The position numbers and the translations under genes were made by a program. A stretch of 64,000 nucleotides of DNA from Acidiphilium sp. (GTDB taxonomy: Bacteria; Pseudomonadota; Alphaproteobacteria; Acetobacterales; Acetobacteraceae), in assembly GCA_028688905.1 (NCBI GenBank), contig JAQTXH010000002.1, forward strand, positions 83,061-147,060. Direction: 5' to 3'. Within the stretch, counting starts at the first letter, position 1, and every line of letters begins with the position of its first letter. Positions 35,285 through 44,478 of this stretch are shown here, piece by piece. A model generated the notes under the pieces. That model was not told where the DNA came from. It made no database searches and saw only the letters and a program-made list of their open reading frames with translations.

Positions 35285-35485
35285 ATGAGCGAGCTTGAGG
35301 CGTTGAAGGCGGAAATCAAAAAGCTTTCGGCAAGGGCGATGCAGGCAAAGATGGACCTGCATGATTTGTCGGAGGAGCTGCCGATCGGTTGGCAGACGAT
35401 TCAGAGCACTGCCCAACGGGCACATGAGGCTTTCGCCGAACTGGAACAAAAGCGCGCAAAATTAAAGCTGCTCGAGACTGCGTGA
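35285..35485 (+). CDS. CCE_0567-family nif protein (DUF683)
   Basis: Small helical protein (66 aa) with the DUF683 pattern LEALKAEIKKLSARAMQAKMDLHDLSEELP. It forms antiparallel helical bundles in relatives. Invariably found between nifX and fdxB in alphaproteobacteria, as here. Function unknown. Confidence 0.9.
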   Translation: MSELEALKAEIKKLSARAMQAKMDLHDLSEELPIGWQTIQSTAQRAHEAFAELEQKRAKLKLLETA

Positions 35486-35507
35486 TTTCACATAAGGTGG
35501 TGGCGGC

Positions 35508-35807
35508 ATGTCCTATTCAGCCCGTGATGGACGATCCTGGCAGCCTGAATATCTGCTGGCAATCAATCCGGAGAAATGCATCGGTTGCGGTCGCTGTTTC
35601 AAGGTTTGCGGCCGTGAGGTGATGACCCTCAAGGGGATCACCGAGGATGGGGAGCTGATATCGCTTGATGATGACGAGGACGACGAAATCGAAAAAAAGG
35701 TGATGGTGATGAACGACGAGGGCGCTTGCATCGGTTGCGGTGCCTGCGCGCGGGTGTGCCCGACCAATTGCCAGACCCACGCGGCGCAAATTGTGGAAGC
35801 CACTTGA
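35508..35807 (+). CDS. fdxB: Nif-specific ferredoxin III FdxB
   Basis: Ferredoxin of 99 aa with two cysteine clusters: CIGCGRCFKVC near residue 24 and CIGCGACARVC near residue 74, separated by an acidic insert (SLDDDEDDEIEKK). Each is a C-x2-C-x2-C-x3-C motif for a [4Fe-4S] cluster. Possible electron donor for cofactor assembly or nitrogenase. Confidence 0.94.
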   Translation: MSYSARDGRSWQPEYLLAINPEKCIGCGRCFKVCGREVMTLKGITEDGELISLDDDEDDEIEKKVMVMNDEGACIGCGACARVCPTNCQTHAAQIVEAT

Positions 35808-35819
35808 GATAGGGTACTC

Positions 35820-36443
35820 ATGAACGCGAACGAGGCATATCAATGGCTGATAACGGCATCGGGAAATTCGGAATGCGACCCGTTCGATATCCATGTGCTG
35901 GCATCGATTCTGGCAATTGCCGTAGCGGAGGCCAGAGGCGATGAGCGCGCCCTATGCGACGGGGTGGGGCTATCCGGCGCGCTGTTGAACGATCTGATCA
36001 CCAAGGCCTTTCCCGGTGCGTTAGCCATGTTTGTGGATCTGTCCGATGATATCACCATCGAGGTTGATGCAGAGGAACAATCCCTTCGTGATGTTCTGCT
36101 CATGTATGGCTCCGGAACGACGTCGTTGGCACTACATTTGTCAGCGATGATCGCACGGCGTTGCAGATTTCCGCACCACCTGTGGCAGGACCTCGGACTA
36201 CAGGATCGGGCTGAGTTGTCGCACCTGATGAACCGGCATTTCGAAACACTCGCACGACGCAACGACAACAATATGAAATGGAAAAAATTCCTTTACCGGT
36301 TGGTCTGCCGATCGGAAGGGTTTTCCCTGTGTGTTGCTCCGGTCTGCTCGGACTGCGATGATTTTTCCGCCTGCTTCGGGGCCGAGGACGGTGAAGCAAG
36401 ACTAGCGCGCGTTCGCAACGGCATGGAAATTGTAGCCGCCTGA
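35820..36443 (+). CDS. nifQ: Molybdenum delivery protein NifQ
   Basis: NifQ (207 aa) supplies molybdenum in an Fe-Mo-S cluster to NifEN. The C-terminal cluster motif CVAPVCSDCDDFSACFG has the NifQ spacing C-x4-C-x2-C-x5-C. MKWKKFLYRLVC just before it is also typical. Last gene of the nifENX-fdxB-nifQ run; it converges with a reverse hypothetical gene 14 nt away. Confidence 0.95.
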   Translation: MNANEAYQWLITASGNSECDPFDIHVLASILAIAVAEARGDERALCDGVGLSGALLNDLITKAFPGALAMFVDLSDDITIEVDAEEQSLRDVLLMYGSGTTSLALHLSAMIARRCRFPHHLWQDLGLQDRAELSHLMNRHFETLARRNDNNMKWKKFLYRLVCRSEGFSLCVAPVCSDCDDFSACFGAEDGEARLARVRNGMEIVAA

Positions 36444-36457
36444 TTCCCCAGGACTTG

Positions 36458-36772
36458 CTATTCAATCCCTTCATCGCGGGCTTTACGCATCGCGGCAATA
36501 CGGAATCGCTCGTTGATGGCGACAGGGCTGGCGAGGATTTCCGCTTCCACGTTCTTGAGAGCGGCGGTGGCGATATCGGCTTCTTCGCGAGTCAGGACCA
36601 CTCGTCCGGCCATATGCGTGGCCTCGGGCAGCACCTTGAGGATCGCACGCTGATTCGGATGTGACTTGACCTCCGTCAGATCGAATGCTTCAAGTTTGCC
36701 GTCCAGACAGATTGCGAGTCCGCGAACCTCCAGTCTGCGTCCGTCCTCGGTGATTTTGACGAGTGTCGGCAT
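36458..36772 (-). CDS. Hypothetical protein, nif region
   Basis: Unrecognised protein of 104 aa, MPTLVKITEDGRRLEVRGLA. The C-terminal half looks helical and charged. ATG 36772 overlaps the stop of the upstream 86-aa gene (ATGA), indicating translational coupling. It is last in the reverse block 38471-36458. Confidence 0.65.
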   Translation of the reverse strand: MPTLVKITEDGRRLEVRGLAICLDGKLEAFDLTEVKSHPNQRAILKVLPEATHMAGRVVLTREEADIATAALKNVEAEILASPVAINERFRIAAMRKARDEGIE

Positions 36773-37032
36773 CAGGGAGTCTCCTCTGCAAGCCAGCCAT
36801 AACCACCCTGGTCCCAGAGTTGCGCCAGGGTCTGATCGTCCGGCCAATCCGGATATTGCAGTCGTATCGTTTGGTAGTCCGTGTGAAACCGGGTGGCGTC
36901 GTCGCCGCGCAGATGGGCCGATATTGCTTCGGTTTTGAAGGTGAGCACAAAGGCGGTGCGATCTTCGCTCGATGACAGCGCATAGTCGCTGCCGTCCGCG
37001 ATCAATATGAGTGGCCCGCGCGGCGTGGTCAT
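36772..37032 (-). CDS. Hypothetical protein, nif region
   Basis: Unrecognised 86-aa protein, MTTPRGPLILIADGSDYALS, with an aromatic and Asp-rich C-terminus (YPDWPDDQTLAQLWDQGGYGW). The start is set at ATG 37032, 4 nt after the sulfurtransferase stop. It is coupled to the downstream 104-aa gene. Confidence 0.6.
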   Translation of the reverse strand: MTTPRGPLILIADGSDYALSSSEDRTAFVLTFKTEAISAHLRGDDATRFHTDYQTIRLQYPDWPDDQTLAQLWDQGGYGWLAEETP

Positions 37033-37036
37033 GGTT

Positions 37037-37918
37037 TCATACCGCGACCATGCTGATGACCGGTGTGGCCTGTGCGGGGCCGTCGTCCAATAGTCCCCAT
37101 TCTGCCCAGGACCCGTCATAAACCGCCACGTCACGATGGCCGAGGATGTAAAGTGCCAAGGCGACGACGCAGGAGGTCAGGCCAGAGGCGCAGGTCGTGA
37201 CGATAGGACGTTGCAGCGAGATGCCGGCGCGCCGAAAACGCGATTGCAGCTCATCGGGGGGGAGGAGAGCGCCGGTTTCGGGATGGATCAGGTCACCCCA
37301 CGAAATATTCACGGCATTGGGCATGTGGCCTAGTTTTTTATAAGGGAAAACATCTGCCTGCGTACCGTCAAACTTGGCCGGGCCGCGCGCGTCGATCAAC
37401 TGCTCGGCACCGCCGGTCACGGTGGTTTTCATCTGGGTGAGGGTGCGCACCAGAGACGGGGTGAAGGTGGCGGTAAATTTTCGGGGATCGGGGCGAACAG
37501 CCGTCATTTCGGTAGGCAGTTCCTCTTTGGTCCATTTGCCATAGCCACCATCCAGCATTGCCACATTGTCATGACCGAAGCTGCGGAACATCCACCAGAC
37601 ACGTGCGGCGGCGGCACCGCCACACATTCGGTCATAGACCACGATGCGATCGCCACTGCCAATGCCAAGTAGCCCGACTTTGTCTGCAAATTCCGTCGGC
37701 TTTGGCAGCATATGCGGGAGCGGATTGGTTTTGTCGGCAATATGGTCAATATCAAAATGCACTGAACCTGGCAGATGGCGGCCGCGATATTGCGTTCGAC
37801 CGTCCAGGTGCGTGCTGACATGATGCCAAGTGCAATCGAGAATTCGCAGATCAGGATCGGTGAGATGCGCGGCGAGCCAAGCGGTACTGACCAGAGCGTC
37901 GTTGTATTGTGGAGTCAT
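37037..37918 (-). CDS. Tandem-rhodanese sulfurtransferase (SseA-like)
   Basis: Thiosulfate/3-mercaptopyruvate sulfurtransferase of 293 aa with two rhodanese domains. The N-terminal domain is inactive-type; the active Cys is in the second, in TTCASGLTSCVVALAL. The CASGLTS loop is nearer to mercaptopyruvate than to thiosulfate-type loops. Given its place among nif genes it may feed sulfur to cluster assembly. Confidence 0.88.
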   Translation of the reverse strand: MTPQYNDALVSTAWLAAHLTDPDLRILDCTWHHVSTHLDGRTQYRGRHLPGSVHFDIDHIADKTNPLPHMLPKPTEFADKVGLLGIGSGDRIVVYDRMCGGAAAARVWWMFRSFGHDNVAMLDGGYGKWTKEELPTEMTAVRPDPRKFTATFTPSLVRTLTQMKTTVTGGAEQLIDARGPAKFDGTQADVFPYKKLGHMPNAVNISWGDLIHPETGALLPPDELQSRFRRAGISLQRPIVTTCASGLTSCVVALALYILGHRDVAVYDGSWAEWGLLDDGPAQATPVISMVAV

Positions 37919-38012
37919 GTTGGGTTTGTCTCCATGTCAGGAATGAGACATATGTCAGCAAGTGAACATCGGGCCGGTAAAGCTACAGTCTTCATCGTCG
38001 AGTGTGCCGGAT

Positions 38013-38471
38013 TTACGGAGACTGGTGGAGCGGATAGCCGGAGCGCGGTTTTGTATCGTAGTAGTCGCGCCGTTCCGGCCAGGCGTTCTCGGCCATGAAC
38101 CTGAATTCTGTGATGGAGACCGGCACATTGTTGGAGAAGGAGACTTCGTTGAACTTGATCTCACGGTTACCCGGGCCGGCCGAAAAATCCGCGATAATGG
38201 TTCCGTCCGCCATGCAGGCCCGTGCAAAGCCAGGCGTGCCGACGCCGCTGGCGGGCACAATATCCTGTGTGAATTGAGGAGTTTGCAAATCACTCATCGC
38301 TGTACCGAAGGCCGGCGATGAAAATGTAAAAGTGGCTAGCACACCACTGCGTTCAACCGGCAGATCTGCGGATACCGGGCGGGCTACAGAATAAACAGTC
38401 AAGGTACCCCCTGCGAGGGCCGCCATAAGGTCATCTGTGCAAAGATGAGCGTAAGCTAATGCAACATTCAT
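38013..38471 (-). CDS. Hypothetical protein, nif region
   Basis: Unrecognised 152-aa protein starting MNVALAYAHLCTDDLMAAL. No membrane segment or signal peptide is evident; the middle is beta-rich (GVLATFTFSSPAFG, DGTIIADFSAGPG). AGGAGAG precedes ATG 38471. First gene of a probable four-gene reverse operon with the sulfurtransferase. Confidence 0.6.
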   Translation of the reverse strand: MNVALAYAHLCTDDLMAALAGGTLTVYSVARPVSADLPVERSGVLATFTFSSPAFGTAMSDLQTPQFTQDIVPASGVGTPGFARACMADGTIIADFSAGPGNREIKFNEVSFSNNVPVSITEFRFMAENAWPERRDYYDTKPRSGYPLHQSP

Positions 38472-38660
38472 AACAATCTCTCCTCGTTCCGGTCTGTTTG
38501 AATGTGTCATACACAAGATCTGTGCCAACGCGCCGGCGTCGCCGCATGTCGATTCAGGGCGCGCATGAATCTTGCAACGCCTGCGGGGCGCCGCCGCTGT
38601 CTGGCAGGAATTCTTACGGGTACCAAAGCGTTGCTTTTGACCAAATGTAACGAGGACAAC

Positions 38661-39068
38661 ATGAATACAAGTACAGTCTATGCCATTTGCGCCATGAGCG
38701 ATATTCCAAGCCAGAAAGCCAAGGGTTTTCTACTCATGCGGGTCGATGATGATGGTATGACACGCCCCTGGCCCGTCGTGGTGGTGCGCTGGGGTCAGCG
38801 GGTCTTCGGCTATGTCAACAAATGCCCGCACGACGGCGTCACTCTCGATTGGGAGCGCAATCAATTCCTCGATCCCAACGGTATCCGGCTCATGTGCGGC
38901 AAACATGGCGCGCTGTTCGAGCTTGGAACCGGCATATGCGTGGAAGGACCCTGCAAGGGCCGGAGTCTCCAACCTGTGGCGCTCAGCATCTTCGACGGAG
39001 ACATCTGCATCACAGATGTGAAGCTGGTCGAGGACGACGAGGTCCTGCCAAATGGGAGGGAGACCTGA
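38661..39068 (+). CDS. Nif-associated Rieske [2Fe-2S] protein 2
   Basis: Rieske-type protein of 135 aa, paralogous to the one at 22407. Cluster motifs are NKCPHDGVTLDW and RLMCGKHGALFELGTG (C-x-H, C-x2-H). Shared N-terminal plan: SQKAKGFLLMRVDDDGMTRPWPVVV against the SGFVLMRAEETGESKPWPILI region of the first copy. Soluble, no membrane anchor. ATG 38661 follows GAGG. No clear sigma-54 promoter was found upstream. Confidence 0.84.
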   Translation: MNTSTVYAICAMSDIPSQKAKGFLLMRVDDDGMTRPWPVVVVRWGQRVFGYVNKCPHDGVTLDWERNQFLDPNGIRLMCGKHGALFELGTGICVEGPCKGRSLQPVALSIFDGDICITDVKLVEDDEVLPNGRET

Positions 39069-39074
39069 CCCAAA

Positions 39075-39665
39075 TCAAACGGGCCGGTTTTCATTACGGT
39101 TTTTGATCGGTTCCATCCGCGCGAGGCCTTGTTCATAGGAAATTACCTCATATTTTGCATCCAGCTTGACTGCGGCATCGACTAAATAATCCAGCTTGCC
39201 CGCAACGCTAAGCTTTTTGATGTCATTTTTGTCAATGCTGAGGAGATACTGCAATTCCTTCCATACGGTCGATTCATCGCAAGGTAGTACAAAGAATGTG
39301 ATCTCGCCGATGGTCACGCGATATTTGGCGAGCAGGTCGATATTGTTACAAAACATGAGATAGGTCCCGGTCGGACTTAGGAGGCCGGCCAGTACCTCAG
39401 ATACCGATTTCAGATAGCTGAAGGAATGCAAATATCCGGCAAGGACGGGAATTGTTGGCCTGCCTTCCTCGGCAATCGTGAATACCTGTTCGATTGAAAA
39501 CTCGGGCGGACGTTTTTCATCGGCGAATTGGGTCTGGAATTTCAGCGCGATGTCACCGCGGAATCCAAATCGTCCTGGCTTTGTGGTCGGGGTCTTCAAA
39601 ACGGCATTCAGCAATCGCTGCTCCTCGCTCAGGCGGTTAAGAGCGGTCATCTTGATCATGGTCAT
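39075..39665 (-). CDS. Conserved-looking hypothetical protein, nif region
   Basis: Unrecognised soluble protein of 196 aa, MTMIKMTALNRLSEEQRLLN. Notable segments are GRFGFRGDIALKFQTQF and SVAGKLDYLVDAAVKLDAKYEVI. ATG 39665 is preferred; the longer frame runs through the control region. A sigma-54-like element (39706-39721) and UAS lie upstream, so it may be nif-regulated. Confidence 0.65.
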   Translation of the reverse strand: MTMIKMTALNRLSEEQRLLNAVLKTPTTKPGRFGFRGDIALKFQTQFADEKRPPEFSIEQVFTIAEEGRPTIPVLAGYLHSFSYLKSVSEVLAGLLSPTGTYLMFCNNIDLLAKYRVTIGEITFFVLPCDESTVWKELQYLLSIDKNDIKKLSVAGKLDYLVDAAVKLDAKYEVISYEQGLARMEPIKNRNENRPV

Positions 39666-39705
39666 GTAAATTCCTTGCCTGCATGGGGTGGATTGGACGC
39701 GCATT

Positions 39706-39721
39706 CGCGCAGCTTGTGCCA
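39706..39721 (-). promoter_or_regulatory. Possible sigma-54 promoter of the 196-aa gene
   Basis: Reverse-strand TGGCAC-AAGCT-GCGCG has a perfect -24 element and the invariant -12 GC but not the TT before it. It lies 41 nt upstream of ATG 39665 and about 90 bp from the UAS at 39812. Confidence 0.45.
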
Positions 39722-39811
39722 ATGCAAGGAGTTTGCCGTGCGGGTTTCGCTGATCAAAACTGACATGATTTGGGTGGCTCTGGCGTAAGTATGCCACTTG
39801 ATAGACAGATT

Positions 39812-39827
39812 TGTCTGAAAACCGACA
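39812..39827. promoter_or_regulatory. NifA UAS upstream of iscA
   Basis: TGT-CTGAAAACCG-ACA matches TGT-N10-ACA, 59 bp before the forward sigma-54 site at 39887. Confidence 0.75.
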
Positions 39828-39886
39828 CTTGTTGCAAATGCCTGAATCAGCAAGAAAAATGAAATAAATACCAAGGGATTGTCTCG

Positions 39887-39902
39887 TGGCACATCTCTTG
39901 CT
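39887..39902 (+). promoter_or_regulatory. Sigma-54 promoter of iscA-nfu-nifS
   Basis: TGGCAC-ATCTC-TTGCT is a perfect -24/-12 match, 43 nt before the iscA ATG. Confidence 0.88.
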
Positions 39903-39945
39903 TTTCAATCATTGAAACCTTTCACAGCATGAACAAGGACGAACG

Positions 39946-40266
39946 ATGATCAATCTCACTGACAGCGCATTGAATGCCGTCCGGACGGCCATGGCAGGTG
40001 CTGCCGGGCCGGTCGGTGGCCTGCGGATCATGGTAGAAACCGGGGGTTGTGCCGGCAACAAATATTCCATGGGTCTCGTGAACGATGCTGATCCCAGCGA
40101 CATGGTTGTCGAGCGCGATGGCATCAAACTCTATATGGACTCGAAGAGCCGCGAGCTGCTCGCCGGCACGACGATCGATTTTGTCGTGGCACTTCAGGGT
40201 TCTGGCTTCACCTTCGAAAACCCGAACGCAACCTCGAGCTGTTCGTGCGGCAAATCGTTCAGCTGA
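39946..40266 (+). CDS. Nif-associated IscA/HesB A-type carrier
   Basis: A-type Fe-S carrier (106 aa) with all three cysteines: ETGGCAGNKYSMGLV and the C-terminal SSCSCGKSFS. First gene of the operon leading to nfu, nifS and nifV, driven by a sigma-54 promoter. Corresponds to the (nif)IscA found next to nifU/nifS elsewhere. Confidence 0.92.
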   Translation: MINLTDSALNAVRTAMAGAAGPVGGLRIMVETGGCAGNKYSMGLVNDADPSDMVVERDGIKLYMDSKSRELLAGTTIDFVVALQGSGFTFENPNATSSCSCGKSFS

Positions 40267-40318
40267 CACGGTATCACCGCCGCAATTTTTGATCCTCTCT
40301 TGGCGAAAAGGTTACATC

Positions 40319-40609
40319 ATGCTTGTCGTACCTCAGCAGACCAGACAACCGGAAGCAATACAGGATGCGCGGACCAGACTGATCGAAGACGTCATCGCCG
40401 AGATCCGGCCAAACTTGAAGCGGGACGGCGGCGATTGCGTGCTTCTTGGTGTTGAAGGCAACAAAATCATGGTCCGACTTTCCGGTGCTTGTGTGTTTTG
40501 TAAACTTAGCAGTGCAACGCTTGAGGGAATTCAATCTCGAATTGTTGAACGGCTTGGTGAGCTGGTGCGAGTTATCCCGGTAATGGGGGGAGTCATGGCA
40601 AACTCTTAG
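40319..40609 (+). CDS. NifU C-terminal domain (Nfu-type) protein
   Basis: Protein of 96 aa matching only the Nfu domain of NifU: EDVIAEIRPNLKRDGGDCVLLG and the CxxC cluster site SGACVFCKLSS. The IscU-like scaffold and central [2Fe-2S] domain of full NifU are absent. ATG 40319 is chosen; the upstream frame overlaps iscA. Acts as cluster carrier; the scaffold role may be filled by the nif-regulated SUF system. Confidence 0.92.
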   Translation: MLVVPQQTRQPEAIQDARTRLIEDVIAEIRPNLKRDGGDCVLLGVEGNKIMVRLSGACVFCKLSSATLEGIQSRIVERLGELVRVIPVMGGVMANS

Positions 40610-40663
40610 ACCCCCAGTGTGTGATCGCCGGAGCCGCCAATCACATGTGAAACCAAAGAGCTG

Positions 40664-40702
40664 GAGTCTGTCAGGCGCTTTTATCAGTATTTTGACAGAC
40701 TC
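40664..40702 (+). repeat. Hairpin upstream of nifS
   Basis: GAGTCTGTCA (40664-40673) and TGACAGACTC (40693-40702) form a perfect 10-bp stem with a 19-nt loop, ending 22 nt before the nifS start. No T-run follows. Possible RNA-stability or translation-control element. Confidence 0.65.
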
Positions 40703-40724
40703 TGGTCATTAAGGGAGTAGAGGC

Positions 40725-41927
40725 ATGGAGCCGATCTATCTCGACAACAACGCGACCACGCGGATGGACCCCGAGGTGCTCGACGCCATGCTGCCTTATT
40801 TTTCTACACAGTTCGGCAATGCCTCGTCGGCGCATCATTTCGGAATCGAGGTCGGCGGCGCGCTGAAGCTGGCCCGCCGACAATTGCAGTCGTTGGTGGG
40901 TGCGGCGTTCGATCACGAGATCATTTACACTTCGGGCGGTACGGAATCCGACAATACAGCCATATTGTCGGCGCTTGAAACCAGGTCCGAGCGGAACGAA
41001 ATTGTTACGACCACAGTTGAACATCCTGCAATCCTTGCGCTTGTCGGGCATCTGGAGAGATCGCGCGATATCAAGGTGCATTACATAAAAGTTGATCCGC
41101 AGGGCCGCCTCGATATTGAGGGTTATCGGCGTGCGCTGGGACCGAAAACGGTGCTTGCCTCCGTCATGTGGGCTAATAACGAGACGGGGACAATTTTCCC
41201 CGTCGCTGAGTTGGCTGAGTTGGCGCATGACGCCGGCGCACTATTTCATACCGACGCGGTGCAGGCGGTTGGAAAAATACCGATCGATCTCAAAGCGACG
41301 GCAATCGACATGTTATCACTCTCGGGACATAAATTGCACGGCCCTAAAGGCATTGGTGCGCTATATGTCCGTAAAGGTACAGAATTCAAGCCGCTGATCC
41401 GTGGCGGTCATCAAGAGCGCGGCCGACGCGGCGGCACGGAGAATGTGCCCGCTATTGTCGGACTCGGCAAAGCCTCGGAGCTTGCTGCTGCTTCCCTCTC
41501 CGAGGAACTGACGCGTGTGCGCGACTTGCGCGATCGACTGGAGTTTGGAATTCTGGAGCAGATTGGCCATTGCTTTGTTACCGGCGACATTGAAAACCGT
41601 TTGTCGAATACTTCTAACATTGCCTTCGAATATATCGATGGCGAGGCGATTCTTTTGCACATGAACCGTGCGGGAATTGCCGCCTCGTCTGGTGCCGCCT
41701 GCACTTCGGGTTCTATGGAGCCCTCGCATGTACTCCGCGCGATGGGGGTGCCTTTCGAGGCCCTGCATGGTGCCATTCGGTTTTCACTCTCGCGTAACAA
41801 TTCCGACCGCGAGGTGAGTACGGTTCTCGAAGCGCTACCAGGCATTTTCACCAAATTAAGAGCGCTTTCGCCACTCTGGCGGGACCGAAAGCAAGGTCAG
41901 GATCTTGGGATGCGTGATTATGTATAA
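40725..41927 (+). CDS. nifS: Nitrogenase-specific cysteine desulfurase NifS
   Basis: Group I cysteine desulfurase (400 aa). Starts [22 protein letters not shown] lysine in [18 protein letters not shown]; catalytic cysteine in [21 protein letters not shown]. Supplies sulfur for nitrogenase clusters. Followed by nifV within 20 nt. Confidence 0.97.
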   Translation: MEPIYLDNNATTRMDPEVLDAMLPYFSTQFGNASSAHHFGIEVGGALKLARRQLQSLVGAAFDHEIIYTSGGTESDNTAILSALETRSERNEIVTTTVEHPAILALVGHLERSRDIKVHYIKVDPQGRLDIEGYRRALGPKTVLASVMWANNETGTIFPVAELAELAHDAGALFHTDAVQAVGKIPIDLKATAIDMLSLSGHKLHGPKGIGALYVRKGTEFKPLIRGGHQERGRRGGTENVPAIVGLGKASELAAASLSEELTRVRDLRDRLEFGILEQIGHCFVTGDIENRLSNTSNIAFEYIDGEAILLHMNRAGIAASSGAACTSGSMEPSHVLRAMGVPFEALHGAIRFSLSRNNSDREVSTVLEALPGIFTKLRALSPLWRDRKQGQDLGMRDYV

Positions 41928-41943
41928 ACAAAAAGTGATCGCC

Positions 41944-43110
41944 ATGCCGTCTTGTCCGCTGCCGATTATTATCAACGACACGACACTCCGTGACGGTGAG
42001 CAGGCACCAGGTGTCGCGTTTACACTGTCGGAAAAGATTTTGATTGCACAGAAACTTGACGCGGCAGGGGTCGATGAAATCGAGGCGGGTGTCCCGGCAA
42101 TGGGTGCGGCCGAGATTGATTCGATTGCGGCAGTGAACGACGCGGTTCGGAACGCTGCTGTGATCGCATGGTGCCGAATGACAGAAGCTGATGTGGATGC
42201 GGCTCTGAAAACGGGCGTCAGGCGGATTAACCTCTCCATACCGGTCTCGGACCGCCAGATTTGGGTTAAATTCCGCTCCGACCGGCAGGATGTGCTCGCA
42301 AGGGTCCGTCGGGTTGTTGCCTACGCCCTTGACCGGGGCTTGTCGGTCGCAGTCGGCGGTGAGGATTCAAGCCGCGCTGACCTGGATTTTCTGCTGCGCG
42401 TCGTGACAGAAGCAGAAGAGGCGGGAGCACATCGCTTTCGCTTCGCGGATACGCTGGGGGTGCTCGATCCCTTCGCCACCCACGATATTTTCCGACGCCT
42501 CTGCGCCGAAACTGATCTGGAGTTGGAGTTTCACGGGCATGATGATCTTGGACTTGCGACGGCCAATACACTCGCCGCCGTACGTGGGGGTGCCACCCAT
42601 GCAAGTGTTTGCGTGCTTGGCCTTGGCGAGCGCGCCGGCAATGCGGCGCTGGAGGAAGTGGTCGTGGCCCTAGCTCAGGTGGAAGGTCAAAAATCCAGGG
42701 TTAATTTTGCTCAGCTTACCGATCTTGCAGCACTGGTTGCGAGAGCCGCCGGGCGGCCAATTCCGGCGTGCAAATCCATCGTCGGTTCTGCGGCTTTCGC
42801 GCATGAATCAGGCATCCATGTCTCTGGCCTTTTGCGCGACCCTGAATGCTATGAATCCCTCAATCCTGCGTGGTTTGGTCGCTCGCGCCAAATTGTCTTG
42901 GGTAAGCATTCTGGCGTCGCGGCGGTGGTGAACGCGCTCACCGCCTTGGGCCTGGACGCTGATCAGGGGATGGCTCGTCAAGTGCTTCACGAGGTTCGCA
43001 AGTCTGCGAGCGCTTTCAAGCGTCCGATCAGTGAGATCGAGTTGATAGAATTCTACCATGCTGTCGCACCGGGTCGAGCGGTACTCGCAGCCCAGGAAGG
43101 TTCGGATTGA
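41944..43110 (+). CDS. nifV: Homocitrate synthase NifV
   Basis: Homocitrate synthase (388 aa) making the organic ligand of FeMo-co from acetyl-CoA and 2-oxoglutarate. Metal/catalytic motif [18 protein letters not shown]; metal-binding [16 protein letters not shown]-terminal [16 protein letters not shown] 41944 is chosen as closest to the conserved N-terminus; ATG 41920 is an alternative. Confidence 0.95.
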   Translation: MPSCPLPIIINDTTLRDGEQAPGVAFTLSEKILIAQKLDAAGVDEIEAGVPAMGAAEIDSIAAVNDAVRNAAVIAWCRMTEADVDAALKTGVRRINLSIPVSDRQIWVKFRSDRQDVLARVRRVVAYALDRGLSVAVGGEDSSRADLDFLLRVVTEAEEAGAHRFRFADTLGVLDPFATHDIFRRLCAETDLELEFHGHDDLGLATANTLAAVRGGATHASVCVLGLGERAGNAALEEVVVALAQVEGQKSRVNFAQLTDLAALVARAAGRPIPACKSIVGSAAFAHESGIHVSGLLRDPECYESLNPAWFGRSRQIVLGKHSGVAAVVNALTALGLDADQGMARQVLHEVRKSASAFKRPISEIELIEFYHAVAPGRAVLAAQEGSD

Positions 43111-43125
43111 AAAAGGGCATCGACC

Positions 43126-43917
43126 ATGCAAACGTGTGACCTGACCGGCCCCATCCGGCGTGAAGCCGGCTTCTGGCGGCGGATTGATGAGGACATCGAC
43201 TGCGTGAAGTCGCGTGATCCGGCCGCTCGGCACAAGCTTGAAATTATACTCACTTATCCTGGCGTGCATGCAATTGTTTTTTACCGGCTCGCCAATGGCC
43301 TCTGGCGTCGGAACTGGCGGTTTATGGCGAGGCTGCTGTCATGGTTTGCGCGGCTTGTCACGAATGTCGACATCCATCCTGGTGCTACGATCGGGCACCG
43401 GTTCTTTATCGACCATGGTGCCGGCGTGGTTATTGGTGAAACTTCGGTCATTGGCGACGATGTCACGCTATATCACGGGGTCACGCTTGGCGGCACGAGT
43501 TGGTCCTCCGGTAAACGCCACCCGACAATTGAACATGGGGTCATGATCGGTGCTGGCGCAAAAATTCTGGGTCCTATCACTGTATGCGCGCGGTCGCGGA
43601 TCGGCGCGAATTCGGTGGTCGTCGAAGATGTTCCTCCGGACATGACGGTCGTGGGTATTCCGGGCAAAATCGTGCGCGATCCGCGTGACCGCCGCCGGGG
43701 CGATGGGCGGATCGATCTCGAGCACCACCTCATCCCGGATCCGGTGGGGGAAGCGCTGGCAATGATGCTTGACCGCATCGAATTTTTGGAAGCACGAATG
43801 TCGCATTTGCAGGCGCCGGTGCGCGCGTACCGCTCGACTTTGAAAGCCGCCGCTATGAAGGATTCTACGGTATCGGAAGACGCTGTGGCCAGAATGCCAG
43901 GAGTGCATAGAGCATGA
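43126..43917 (+). CDS. cysE: Serine O-acetyltransferase CysE
   Basis: Serine acetyltransferase (263 aa) making O-acetylserine for cysteine, the sulfur source of NifS. Left-handed beta-helix hexapeptides [26 protein letters not shown] with the catalytic His, and [20 protein letters not shown]. Located in nif clusters of many diazotrophs to raise cysteine supply. Stop overlaps nifW. Confidence 0.94.
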   Translation: MQTCDLTGPIRREAGFWRRIDEDIDCVKSRDPAARHKLEIILTYPGVHAIVFYRLANGLWRRNWRFMARLLSWFARLVTNVDIHPGATIGHRFFIDHGAGVVIGETSVIGDDVTLYHGVTLGGTSWSSGKRHPTIEHGVMIGAGAKILGPITVCARSRIGANSVVVEDVPPDMTVVGIPGKIVRDPRDRRRGDGRIDLEHHLIPDPVGEALAMMLDRIEFLEARMSHLQAPVRAYRSTLKAAAMKDSTVSEDAVARMPGVHRA

Positions 43918-44267
43918 GCGTAATTGACGAACTTCGGCGATTGTCCGCAGCGGAAGATTTTTTTCTTTTCCTTGATGTGCCTTTCGAGACCTCTGTCGTC
44001 CAGGTTGCGCGGCTGCATATTCTGCGCCGAATGGGCCAGTATCTGAGACAGAGCGAAGCGGATGACGCGTTCAAAGGGTTGGAGGATCCCGAAATACGTG
44101 GCGTCTGTCGCGCGCATCTGGAGCAGGCCTATCAGGATTTTGTGGAATCTTCGCCCATCCAGGAGCGGCTCTTCAAAGTCCATAAGGACGCGGTGGCACC
44201 GACACCACAGCCACCCAAACCGTTTGTGGCGCTTGCCTCCATCGCGATGCTGGCCAAGGACAAGTGA
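43914..44267 (+). CDS. nifW: Nitrogenase stabilizing/protective protein NifW
   Basis: NifW (117 aa), thought to protect or help assemble the MoFe protein. Family pattern [19 protein letters not shown] and [14 protein letters not shown]. It overlaps cysE by 4 nt and is the last gene before the fixABCX promoter. Confidence 0.94.
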   Translation: MSVIDELRRLSAAEDFFLFLDVPFETSVVQVARLHILRRMGQYLRQSEADDAFKGLEDPEIRGVCRAHLEQAYQDFVESSPIQERLFKVHKDAVAPTPQPPKPFVALASIAMLAKDK

Positions 44268-44275
44268 CAAACACT

Positions 44276-44291
44276 TGTCGCCTACCCGACA
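44276..44291. promoter_or_regulatory. NifA UAS upstream of fixA
   Basis: TGT-CGCCTACCCG-ACA fits TGT-N10-ACA, 80 bp before the fixA sigma-54 promoter. Confidence 0.8.
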
Positions 44292-44371
44292 AGCAAGGGG
44301 TGACTTCAGTCGGGATCGGACAAGCGTGGCGCTCATTCGCCATTTTCGGCAAGTTCTGGTGCGCCGAATGT

Positions 44372-44387
44372 TGGCATGATGCTTGCG
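44372..44387 (+). promoter_or_regulatory. Sigma-54 promoter of fixABCX
   Basis: TGGCAT-GATGC-TTGCG keeps the GG/GC core and spacing, differing from the consensus at the last base of each element. It lies 91 nt upstream of the fixA start. Confidence 0.75.
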
Positions 44388-44478
44388 AACCAGATCTGGC
44401 GAGGCTGTCGTGATTTGGGTTTGATTGAAAATTTGAGCTGGTAAATTTCGGCCGGCTCCAGGATGAAAGTGACGACCG

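Noticed and set aside
38512-38527. Reverse-strand TGGCAC-AGATC-TTGTG upstream of the 152-aa gene
   Set aside because: The -24 is perfect but the invariant -12 GC is GT. No UAS accompanies it.
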